Part shown: positions 54,791-64,000 of the stretch, piece after piece
Layout: every line of letters begins with the position of its first letter
Position numbering within the stretch: the stretch's first letter is position 1
NCBI GenBank assembly: GCA_024195265.1
Contig: JAJLRJ010000005.1
Location: forward strand, 46,183,515-46,247,514
DNA length: 64,000 nucleotides
Source of the DNA: Dendrophyllia cribrosa
Lineage: Eukaryota; Cnidaria; Anthozoa; Scleractinia; Dendrophylliidae
Direction of reading: 5' to 3'
Translations under genes and position numbers: made by a program
The notes under the pieces: model-generated
Database searches by the model: none
What the model saw: the letters and a program-made list of their open reading frames with translations, nothing else
Told to the model about the DNA's origin: nothing

Positions 54791-57523
54791 ATCACTCCTT
54801 CAACGCTTCGCGTGTTCACGAGTTAATAATGGTGGTTTGAAGAACAAAACAACCACATATTGAAGTCAGTTCAGAAAAAACTATGAAAAAATCTTAAATT
54901 TGTCCGTCAAAGCCACATTTCAGGAAAACGTGCTTAGACAATTTATGCCACCCAGTTTTAATTTCTACCAACGAGTTAGGAAGGTCAAATATTTTCCCAG
55001 CGGCTTTATCCCATTGCTTTGTGAAGGAATATTTTCCTTGTATTTGACTTCAGGTCCTCTCCGCGGCATGCTTAAATTTGCATTTACCTTGGTAAAGTTG
55101 TTTCTTGGTGTAACCGATTTTACCTAGGTAAATTTTAGTGGTCACGCCATGGGAAACAATAGAATTTTTCTTTGGTAAAAGCCTACCTGGATAGAAGGGT
55201 AGATTGGTTTTCCCAGGTAGACCAACCAATGAAATGTCGAGTTTTGACAGAGTTGCCAACGGCACGCTCTTCACGCTCTACACGCTCTACACGCTCTCGC
55301 TGTCGTTTTCATGCCAATGAAAATGCAATCAAGCTTTAAATAATTCAAAAAGGGACCATTAAAAGGCAACCACGAGGGCAACAACAGGGAAAAAACGTCA
55401 GTTTAAAAGTGAACTCGCGTATTTTAAACTACCGCCCAATTATTCCAAATGTCTTACGACTTTCATGCAATTCGTCTAATATTTGGGAGGTGATTCGCAA
55501 GAAAGGAGTTCAAGTTCAGGCAGAGAAAGGAAACCTCGAATTTGGTCTTTTTACGTTGTTGTTTTGCAAAGAACAGCAAAGAAATGTATCAAAGTGTGTA
55601 ACGCACGTGCAGAGCTGTTATTTTGCTAATTAATCCTATTGTTTTTTTTTCACGTTCTCGTTCCGTCGCCGAAAAGCTTAGGAAAATTTATTTTTATCGC
55701 AAATTACATTTTTATTGATTTCTATCGATATATAGTTGTCATATTACTCTTAAAACTGCCGCGTGGACGACTTTTTTCCGCGAAGGACACCCGCGAAGTC
55801 AAATGTTTCAATACAGTAAATTATAAATGTCCGGTAAAACTAATGTCACCTTCACAAATGTTTTTATAAACCTGCTGAAAGAGTAATGGAAACTTCGTAC
55901 CAGCGAAGGACATTTGTCAATCGTCACAAAAATTCAAATTTCGCGGTCAAACATAAACAATGTGTTGCTCCACAACAAAAATGAAAGCTGAACTTTAATA
56001 AAGGCGCTTGTTCAGTATCTGTCTTTGCTGTACCAATTCTTAAATTCCAGTGGATCGCCAGAGTTTGGAGAAATTAATGTATTCGTTGATTTGAAGTGTA
56101 GGAGATGAACAATTATAAGCTTACCTCTGAAAATGTCCGTGGCTCTGAATTGAAAAGCAACGCGTATCCAAGTTGTTTCCAACGGACCACGTGCAAACGG
56201 TTTTCCACACTTCAGCTCAGTGAAAACGTAAGAATTCTTCCACTGGACATTTCTGCAAACAAACATTTGTCTTTAATTTAACGGAGAGACACATTCTCAC
56301 AACGTCCTGTTCAAACAAACATGGTCATTATTGAATTTTCAAATTAAAGAAATGACGAAACTCATGCAGTACCTTAGCTTATGTTTTCTCACTGTTTCCT
56401 CAAATTTGCTGCTGAATTTATTGTCCTTCCTGCTGTGTTGTTTCTACTTTCATTACCCTGGCGAAAGAGGTTGAAAATTTTGTTGTTCACTTGGCAAGTT
56501 GTTGGTTAAATATTCAGCTGAAAAGTGCGCGCCAGATCACCTTATTGCACGTGCTCGATACTCTTCTCTGATTGGCTCGTAGATACTAAACCTATGCATA
56601 AGGCCGGTTCTCACTGGGGCTCTTAAATGTACTTGAAGTGAGCTTGGTACGTAATTGTAGTGTGAACTCCTTTCTGAGAGCAAGCACGAATAATTTCCCC
56701 AAAATTAACAAAACGTGAGCATAGTGTTACACCAGGCTCAAAGACGATTTTTAGCTGAATTAAGTTGAAATATAACTTGACTTGATAAGAAAAATTGTTT
56801 TTACTATCGACTTAGCGTTTTATGCTTATCGTATACTTCAGTCCTGCAACTTTAATTTGAGGCAGTTTCTTGGTGTTGCGATCACCAAATGACGTAAAAC
56901 AAAAGATTTAAAAGAAAGTAAGCAATACCCACACCACAACACAATAGAGCTGCGTGATATACAGGTCCAATGAAATTAGAGGTTGTTAAGAGCTGCGTGG
57001 TATCTGGAATAAAAAATATTCCCTTTTTTAAGTTCGTTTTGGTGATGGTCTGGGAAAGCCTGATTAAATTTTTATCGTTAAATTCTATGTTAAAAGGAAT
57101 AATCTTGATTCTAACGTAGCATACAAGCATCTTTGCTGTTTCAAGAGCTTTTTAAACCGCAGATTCATGTCCTGGCGTTTCTCAAAACTCCCGAAGGTTT
57201 TTCGGGCCCAAAAGCTATTTTGAAAATTCAATTTCTTACGAGTGGCGGTGAGGTTTTTATTTCGCAAACCAGCACAGAGTTTTTAGTCAACTTTGGATTT
57301 TTTTGCTTAGCTTGGATCTCACAGATAAAGGAGTCAAATTGCATTCAAATGACTGGCCGAGTGTAAATAGGTCTAAAATGGGGCCAAGAAAAATCCAAGA
57401 GAACATTTTAAGGTGTTTCGATACACTTTTCTGAAGGTGGTACTTACACTTGTCAATCGACTTTTACGCGGTCTTCTCCAAGTCAGATCAACATGTAATT
57501 TTCACCACTAACTGGTTTTGAAT
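54791..57523. other. Intergenic, no gene recognised
   Basis: Contains four copies of the 9-mer CACGCTCT(A/T/C) at 55263-55299 and several short palindromes around ACCTAGGT/ACCTGG at 55120-55220. No domains or exons are recognised. Confidence 0.45.
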
Positions 57524-57829
57524 TGAAGTTTAGCAAGATGTATTTTCCATATGATGCCCGATTTAGGGTGTCAGCTCCATTGTACATTGTACACCTCCTT
57601 TGTATTAGGTAAAATTATGTATTCTAATATATTCTATGGTATTGTATTCTATTGTATTGTCGTTCTTTTGTGTTCTGGTTTTGAATTGAAGTTTAGCAAG
57701 ATGTATTTTCCATATGATGCCCGATTTAGGGTGTCAGCTCCATTGTACATTGTACACCTCCTTTGTATTAGGTAAAATTATGTATTCTAATATATTCTAT
57801 GGTATTGTATTCTATTGTATTGTCGTTCT
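57524..57829. repeat. Perfect 153-bp tandem duplication
   Basis: The unit from GGTTTTGAATTGAAGTTTAG to TTTTGTGTTCT occurs twice with no difference that I can see. It is either very recent or an assembly artefact. Confidence 0.92.
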
Positions 57830-57887
57830 TTTGTGTTCTAATATTTTACTGTTTTAACAAAAGAATAAGTGTTACCCCTAAATAGCG

Positions 57888-58041
57888 TATGATATAGGGA
57901 AGATATCAATGACGTCACCAATTGTTATTAATGTGCCAACCAGAGCCTTATTGGCTGCCGAAACAAAGGGTTCTTTTGTTCCAGTGGCTGGCACATTTGA
58001 ATAACAAAAAGAATGTTTGTAAACAGATATCATCCCTATAG
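57888..58041. mobile_element. Small foldback repeat
   Basis: ATATAGGGAAGATATCA at the left and GATATCATCCCTATA at the right are inverted; the interior AATGTGCCAACCAGAGCC / GGCTGGCACATT also pairs. Non-coding. Confidence 0.6.
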
Positions 58042-59317
58042 TATTTTCTGGTAAAATCGACATTACCATGACGACGACAAACAAGAAACTTTGAAATCAG
58101 TAAAAGCGAAATTTTACGCGTAGACATCTTAAAATATGGTATATGGCATATATATTTTGCAAGAATAAAAAACGTTCTGTATGTTTGATTTCAAATAAAT
58201 CGCAATAACATTTCAAACCTTACAATCTGCATACTGGTAAGAGATTAACACTGGTTTTGTGAAATTACTTCAAGATAGCGTCAAAGTAGTTTGGTGTTAC
58301 GTTTGTACACCATCAAAGTTTTGTTTACTTTTTCTTTTGCGATCTTGCGAACTACCAATCATCTCTCCATGTGCAACTTTTGGGTAAGTTTTGCTTTCAA
58401 TATTTGTTTGCAAAAATCCGAGGAACGGCTCGACGGATTTTTTAAAGACGTTTACTACGCATGCTTATCGATATGAAAAATATTATCTCAAAGTTTCATT
58501 GACATTGATTTACTGGAACGCCTTTAAATTTAAAGATGAAGACAATGTACCAACCGGGAAAAAAGTTTGCGTTACAAATTCCCCTTTTTTAAGTTATGCT
58601 TAGAAATGATTTCAAATCAATGCGCACTTTATTCCTCCGTGAGTAATACATTTCGTTTCGTAATCTGTATTTGAGCATGATTGTTCCTTCTTACTACTTT
58701 CTAGATTCCCTTACATCTCTGTTTAGGATTCTTGTGGGTAATAAATGCCCTTTTGCGTTTTAATAACGTTTTTACAGCAAGCATTTTGAACGAAAAAGAA
58801 AACAGATGCAAATAAATTTGCATCAACGAGCATATAATTTTGAAATAAATTGTTTGCAGAGGCTATAAACACTGAAATAAACTGTTTGCAAGCAAAAAAT
58901 AAAGAAAATATTGTTTGCTGGAAGTATGGCAGTTGGACGGAGACAAGATAAATTGTTTGCAGCAGGTGCCGCATATCAAAAAATGTTTGCATGTGAAAAT
59001 TGCGTAATGGACGGGTTATCGGTAAGGAAGACAGATATGCAAATGAGCACTCGCTCACTCACTCCTTCCATCAGCTGTAGACTTGTGATGACGTAATGCT
59101 TTGTAGTGCGTTTCGTAACAAGAGCAACGGGAATCCAGCGATAACAATAACAAATTTGTTGTAAAAGAATATAAACAACAATAAACTAAAAGGTGTTTCG
59201 CATTTGGAGTCTACATGCAACATTTAAATCGTCAGTAAAAGGATTTTTCAACCGAGACACGCGTTTTGATCTGTATCTACATTGAAATAATAAAATTTTA
59301 CAATTACAATGACGTAG

Positions 59318-59388
59318 TCTGATGTAGCTCAGTCGTGTAACCATTTCCCTCCCAGCCGGGACGATGCTGGTTCGAATCCTGATGGTGT
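59318..59388 (+). ncRNA. tRNA-like sequence
   Basis: GATGTAGCTCAGTCG (A-box region as in many tRNAs) and GGTTCGAATCC (perfect B box) are 38 nt apart. The D stem and acceptor stem do not pair well, so this is more likely a tRNA pseudogene or SINE head than a working tRNA. Confidence 0.5.
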
Positions 59389-60216
59389 GTTTACATACTG
59401 GTAATGGAAAATGAACGTCTGAAAAATTGAAGTGTGGAGTACAGAAGCGGTCATATTTGCTTGACCTCTCCGAGTGACAAACCGGTTCTCTCTGGTTCTC
59501 CCCTAAAACCCAAACATGTGCGCAGTAGACGGATTCTGATTGGTTTAACCTTCTTGAAGCCTTTTATAACAATAGGGGACAAAAATTACTTTCTAGGGGA
59601 GGCACGGGCGAGTTCGCGGACACTAAAATATGCGTACATAAATTTACATGCACAAATGTGACACCAAAAACATGAAGAAACGGAGCCCATTTTATACTTC
59701 ATGCGCTTACTGCGCATAAGTAATTAGCTTCAGAAGTGAAACGTATATGCAAATTAGCTTCCTAATCAGTACTTCGGTTTGCCGACGAACGTCGGTATAC
59801 TTCAAAACATTTTCTCTAAAAATAATTTACAAGACGCGCGCAAGGAAGAGTGCCCACAAATTTTATTCCTTAAGTTGGTTTTAGTACTTGATTTATGATA
59901 GACTTGACTCTAGGTCAGGTTCCACTTTTGAAAAAACAGTCTTCAACTAAAGGTATGCTAATGTACTCGCGCAGCCGGAGGTTTTAAGGGTATTTTAGGA
60001 AAATTCATAACTCAGTCAAACTTTTATAAAATACAATTGTTAAACCTTTAACCTATTGAAGAAAGATGGAACTTCCATATGTAAAATATTCAGTTAATTC
60101 AGATAAGAAATAAATTTTTGTTAGCGCCCTAAATTTACAGCTTAATCGCCGAGTTATGCAAATTTGTTAGTTTCTAGGTGACCTCGTAAACCGCCTCGCA
60201 AAATAGGAAAAAAAGG

Positions 60217-60457
60217 AATAGACCATTTTACAGTTGTGTGCTTGGTGACCTGGCCTTTGAATGGAAGTGAGGCTGGAGGTGACCTTGTTGTGATACAGAA
60301 CTTAATGCTTTTTGTATGTAAATTCAGCTAGTTAGCATGAGAAAAACATTATTAACATATGAAAAGCACTAAGGTCTGTATCAAAACAAGGTCACCTCCA
60401 GCCTCGCTTCCATTCAAAGGCCAGGTCACCAAACACACAACTGTAAAATGGTCTATT
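60217..60457. mobile_element. Foldback MITE with AATAGACCATTTT termini
   Basis: Arms of about 85 bp: AATAGACCATTTTACAGTTG at the left and its inverse at the right, continuing through GGTGACCTGGCCTTTGAATG and GGCTGGAGGTGACCTTG. Non-coding. The ends resemble the AATAGGCCATTT family. Confidence 0.82.
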
Positions 60458-60991
60458 GACCCAAATAAATGTGATATTTGTTTACCGTTCATGTCATATA
60501 ATGGTTGTATTTCACTGAGAAAATTAGGGAAATCGGCGAGGGTCCGAAATTTGCCTTATCCGTTCTTACGCGGACAGCCTCTTAATATTTTTGCTCAGTA
60601 CTGTTTTGCTCAGTACTAGTCTTTTGCCATTCTATTTGGAATCTTCTCAATTATATTAAAACTAAACAACCAACATTTGACAAGTTAACCGTTATTTGAA
60701 TGCACCAGCGCCCTCGTGTAAATTGCCAGGCAAGCGAGTGGTTTGCAGATGCAAGCTGCTTATTTCCACTCGTTCTCTACCACTGAAAAAAAAAGTTGTC
60801 AGACGTTTTATCTACCGTACCTGTTATCTTTGGTATAGCATTTTTCTGTAGATTATTTTTTTCTCAGAACCGTAAAATCCCAAATCTGAGCCGGGAAGCA
60901 ATGGTCACTTCGTGGAAGACGTGGCACATGTGTTGTATGCTAATCAGCCTACTTGTTTTTCTTGTATGGTAATTTTTTTTTTGCACAAAAG

Positions 60992-61341
60992 CGCAATTCC
61001 CTATTTTCGAATTGGTCTTAAAACACTTTGTTTGCCACCCAAATTTTGCATAAACTATTGTTTTGAAATGCTCTTGGGAATATGCAGTCCTCCCAAGAGC
61101 ATTTACAAACAATAGTTTATGCAAAATTTGGGGGGCAAACAAAGTGTATTAGGGCCTGGTCCCACTACAGTCAAAAACAAAAATTAGCCCTTGCAAAATG
61201 ACATTAAAAAAAACATTCCACAAAAAGCGTGACCCACCGGAGCGGTTTCTTTTGTTTTCCTCGATTTTTGCACGGGCTAATGTTTGTTTTTGACTGTAGT
61301 GTGACCAGGCCCTTATGGGCAATTCGAAAATAGAGAATTGT
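60992..61341. mobile_element. Foldback element split by a Harbinger MITE
   Basis: Left arm CGCAATTCCCTATTTTCGAA...GCAAACTATTG-type sequence (60992-61076) pairs with the right arm (61091-61151 and 61316-61341), which is interrupted by the 161-bp MITE. Confidence 0.8.
61152..61312. mobile_element. PIF/Harbinger-type MITE, copy 2 (161 bp)
   Basis: The same element as 4389-4551, with TIR GGGCCTGGTC(C/G)CACTAC and TTA at both sides (61149-61151, 61313-61315). It sits inside one arm of the surrounding foldback, so it is younger than that element. Confidence 0.88.
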
Positions 61342-61522
61342 TTTAATTAACTCGCAGTACGTATATTATCAGGTGTAAAAACTCGCCTCGAGATTTTAAA
61401 CCCGATAATACACTACTGCTCGTTTTTTAAACAGTACATCATTCTTAGCATAACTTAAAAAATGAATTTATAACGCAAAAACCTTTCGGCCGGTTCGTAC
61501 GTCGTCTTTATGTTTAAATTTA

Positions 61523-61973
61523 AGTATTAAATGATCCGCATAAGAAGGATAGTGCTGAACGGCAATGCACGATGGAATGTCAACTTTTTTCATTGTTACA
61601 AATAGTGATCTCATTAGCCAAAACTCAACAACTGCTAAAAAGTTAAGGTTCAAGGGGCATTTAGTCTAACTTTTTTAAGGTTCAAGTAATTCGAGACCCA
61701 ATCGCACAATATGCAAGTTTTAAAAGATATTGTATTTTGGAGAACTTCATCAAAGAAGCAAAATTATTAGCTATTGTCTTTTGCTATTCTGATTGGTTAA
61801 GCACGAACATTTTCTAAAAGTTATTTGACGCAAATGGATTTTCGTTGTTTTTATAATGAAGTATAATTATGAACCATCAGCTCTTCCCCTATTCTTGAAA
61901 TCAAAGATATTCTATGTGGGAAAGAGCCAATGCCGCAGAACAATAAAGTTTACTATAGTTCTGGAGCATTACT
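61523..61973. mobile_element. 451-bp insertion in foldback arm
   Basis: Defined by comparison with the intact left arm. TA flanks both ends, and the termini AGTATTAAATGATCC and GGAGCATTACT are weakly inverted. No coding region recognised. Confidence 0.55.
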
Positions 61974-62102
61974 TAAAGGCGTTCCATTGAATCAATGTCA
62001 ATGAAACTGTGAATAAATATCTTTTACATCGATAAGCATGCGTGGTGAACGTTTTAAAAATAACCATTGAGCCGTTCCTCAGATTTTTGCAAAAGCGATT
62101 AA

Positions 62103-63113
62103 CCCATTGACACCTGAACCGCCCGTAACCGCCCGTACAAGACTCCACTGCTTTAAAAAATTGTAACTTTCTCAATCGTGCGAACATTGCCTTAACTAGC
62201 AGTTGTGAGCATTGACTAGAAAGTCTTTCAAATTGAGATACCCAATAAACACAAAAAAGTCAGCGATTTTTGCAGAATATCAGCGTTTGAATTTGGACAA
62301 TAACAAAAATTACCGTTTTTAACGTCATAGAAAAACAACAAAAATCACGTTTTTGCCTTTAGTTTTTTTTATTCAAATCATCGTGGCAAACCCAAAAGTC
62401 AACATTTACAGCAAAATTCAGTCCTAGTCCTAGCTTAGCAGTGAATTTTTTTGCTCTTATTCGTTGCTCGGGCCTAGCTACAGCTTCTTATACTAGTGCA
62501 TACTCACCTTGCCTCGATTTTCAACATCACTACCGCACTGCATGCTGGGAAAAAGCCAAAAATTTTGACAGCGTTCCATTCTTTCCCCACACATTTCATA
62601 TTTATACTAAGTCCACAGCCACTCCGACCCACCGCCGAAATTTCGCGCTTGTTGTATTCTCCTGTGGTCGCAACTTCCAAAATATGCCGCGGTAGGTCGA
62701 GAAATTCATCCAGAGTCGAGTCCCAAAGCCACTTCGTTTCCAGGCGGCCATTTTTCCAGTTCAACGAGCAACGAGCCAAATTCGTAAACGAAGTACAACA
62801 CCTAACTCGCTTCATTGAGAAGTGGACTCAGAACTACCTCCAAGCTTAATGATGCTCACCAGGCAGCTACTAAAGATGAAAAATGGCTGTGAACTTACCA
62901 AAAATCGTAGATAATTCATATTGGACCCTTTATTGCAAATCAACCAAGCAAAATGAGATCGTCACAATGACGTTTCCAGTAAACTCGAGCCTTCAGTGTT
63001 TTAGAACAGCAACACTTTCAATGGTAACTCCAAATATGAAGTCACGAAATCCTATGGGGCGTGTGTATGCAGAAAATCACTCAAAAACGTAAAAATCCTC
63101 AGGTGTGAATGGG
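62103..63113. mobile_element. piggyBac-type non-autonomous element, 1011 bp
   Basis: Termini CCCATT(G/C)ACACCTGA are inverted at the two ends and flanked by TTAA (62099-62102 and 63114-63117). CCC starts with TTAA duplication are the piggyBac signature. Exact borders are confirmed because the surrounding foldback arm is intact elsewhere. Internal open frames of about 100 aa show no transposase motif. Confidence 0.87.
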
Positions 63114-63317
63114 TTAAAATCGAAAATTACCCAAAAATTGCACATGGAGCGGTGTTAGGAAAAATGGTAGTTCTCAAGGTCACAAATGAGAAAGTAAATG
63201 GAAATTGTATGGTGCGTAAACATAACATCAAGCTACTTTTTGGCACTATCTTGAAGTAATTTCACAAAACCAGTGTTAACCTCTCAATCAGTTAATTATT
63301 AGACAATATTCGTATTC

Positions 63318-63490
63318 ACGGTATTGAACTGGAACTAGCGTGCAGTCGAGGCTCATGCGGGGGAATCTTTTCACATACAAATATTTTATACTTACAGTCG
63401 AGGCATTAGACTTGACTGTAAGCTAGTTCCAGTTCAATACCGAATATTTGTTTACAATGGCGAGCCGAAGGCGAGCCATTGTAAACGCCC
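63318..63490. repeat. Paired hairpins
   Basis: CGGTATTGAACTGGAACTAG at 63319 is inverted at about 63424-63443, with CAGTCGAGGC repeated inside. Next to it GTTTACAATGGC and GCCATTGTAAAC (63448-63486) form a second hairpin with loop GAGCCGAAGGCGA. Confidence 0.75.
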
Positions 63491-63494
63491 ATAC

Positions 63495-63528
<34 letters not shown>

Positions 63529-63605
63529 CATGAAACAATGAGTAGAGATCTGTATGAAAAGTTAATGAATACTAATTAGCTGAGCAGGTGTTTGTATCAA
63601 AAGTT

Positions 63606-63783
63606 AATAGGCCATTTCCGAGTTGCCTTTAGCCTCTCTATCAAAGCGAGGCTAGGTGCGAAACCTTTTATATGAAAATGAGTTTTTATTTGCATGTGAA
63701 TGAAAACTCATTTTCATATGAAAGGTTTCGCACCTAGCCTCGCTTTGATAGAGAGGCTAAAGGCAACTCGGAAATGGCCTATT
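63606..63783. mobile_element. Palindromic MITE (AATAGGCC termini), copy 2
   Basis: 178 bp, near-perfect palindrome with the same plan as 12627-12803 (AATAGGCCATTTCCGAGTT...GCGAGGCTAGGTGC...TTTCATATGAAAATGAG). Arm identity is very high, suggesting recent movement or arm correction. Confidence 0.88.
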
Positions 63784-64000
63784 CTACTGTTTAATTAATA
63801 ATTCATCAACGCAGTTGATTTGTATTGGGGATTACAAATTTTAAGGTATACATGTCACTCAAATACTGCCTATTTATTGGTCATAACTGTTATGAATTAT
63901 TAATGAATTTTACAATTGTCCATATTTCCGAATTACTAAAACTCCGGTCTTGTTCTTAATGTCTCGACCGTTATTTCCATTTTTCTAAAATGTCTCAGCG
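63784..64000. other. Intergenic, no gene recognised
   Basis: AT-rich end of the window without recognisable features. Confidence 0.4.

Larger units (their letters stand above)
58241..63285. mobile_element. 5-kb foldback DNA element with nested insertions
   Basis: The left arm 58241-58610 (about 370 bp) reappears inverted in three pieces at the right: 61438-61522, 61976-62102 and 63118-63285. Matching landmarks include TTCATTGACATTGAT, GAGGAACGGCTC, CCATGTGCAA and CACTGGTTTTGTGAAATTAC. The gaps in the right arm are a 451-bp TA-bounded insertion and a TTAA-flanked piggyBac-type MITE. The 2.8-kb interior has no recognisable transposase and holds two further foldbacks. The superfamily is unassigned. 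Confidence 0.8.

Noticed and set aside
59318..59388. Functional tRNA gene
   Set aside because: The B box is perfect, but the D stem and acceptor stem do not pair; kept only as tRNA-like.
1..64000. CRISPR array, bacterial operon or phage
   Set aside because: Regular repeats with unique equal-length spacers are absent, and gene structure is clearly eukaryotic.

Overview
The window looks like a metazoan, most probably anthozoan cnidarian (coral or sea-anemone type), genomic segment. The reasons are an AT-rich background, a split gene with phase-1 GT/AG introns and SVEP1-like Sushi and HYR modules, a large beta-helix plus multi-pass membrane protein of a kind I associate with cnidarians, and a dense mixture of BEL/Pao, Penelope-like, LINE and inverted-repeat DNA elements. 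The species call is inference; nothing here fixes it.

Only two host genes can be supported. (1) At 7844-11593 (+) an intronless 1249-aa protein has a signal peptide, about 700 residues of right-handed beta-helix/Pmp-like repeats, a Cys-rich segment and about eight hydrophobic helices. (2) On the minus strand, 22665 down to 17117, five exons encode signal peptide - Sushi - HYR - HYR - Sushi. Every internal junction is phase 1 and both HYR exons are exactly 255 nt. The order matches the Sushi-HYR-HYR-Sushi core of SVEP1/polydom; the 3' end of this gene was not found.

The rest is mobile or repetitive. Layout: 1-7.1 kb, a Penelope-like endonuclease relic and several MITEs, including a Mutator-type foldback with a perfect 9-bp target duplication. 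12.6-16.5 kb, foldbacks, tandem repeats and an unusual 1.3-kb element ending in arrays of one short motif. 17.1-22.7 kb, the Sushi/HYR gene, whose third intron (between exons 3 and 4) holds a Penelope-like fragment followed by a hammerhead-ribozyme-like fold. 22.2-25.7 kb, diverged duplications of the gene's upstream region. 26.9-32.4 kb, a nearly intact BEL/Pao retrotransposon with unequal LTRs and one frameshift. 35-38 kb, tandem repeats and MITEs. 38.3-51.3 kb, a macrosatellite-like field with a recent 1.9-kb duplication. 51.5-54.8 kb, two tRNA-like elements with copy-specific inverted arms on either side of a LINE that carries a twin-priming inversion. 58.2-63.3 kb, a 5-kb foldback element containing at least four later insertions.

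The best candidates for something not fully described are the tRNA-like elements with copy-specific inverted arms, the hammerhead-like fold, the subterminal-array element and the palindromic MITEs that share one terminal motif. All calls are by reading; no database or folding software was run.
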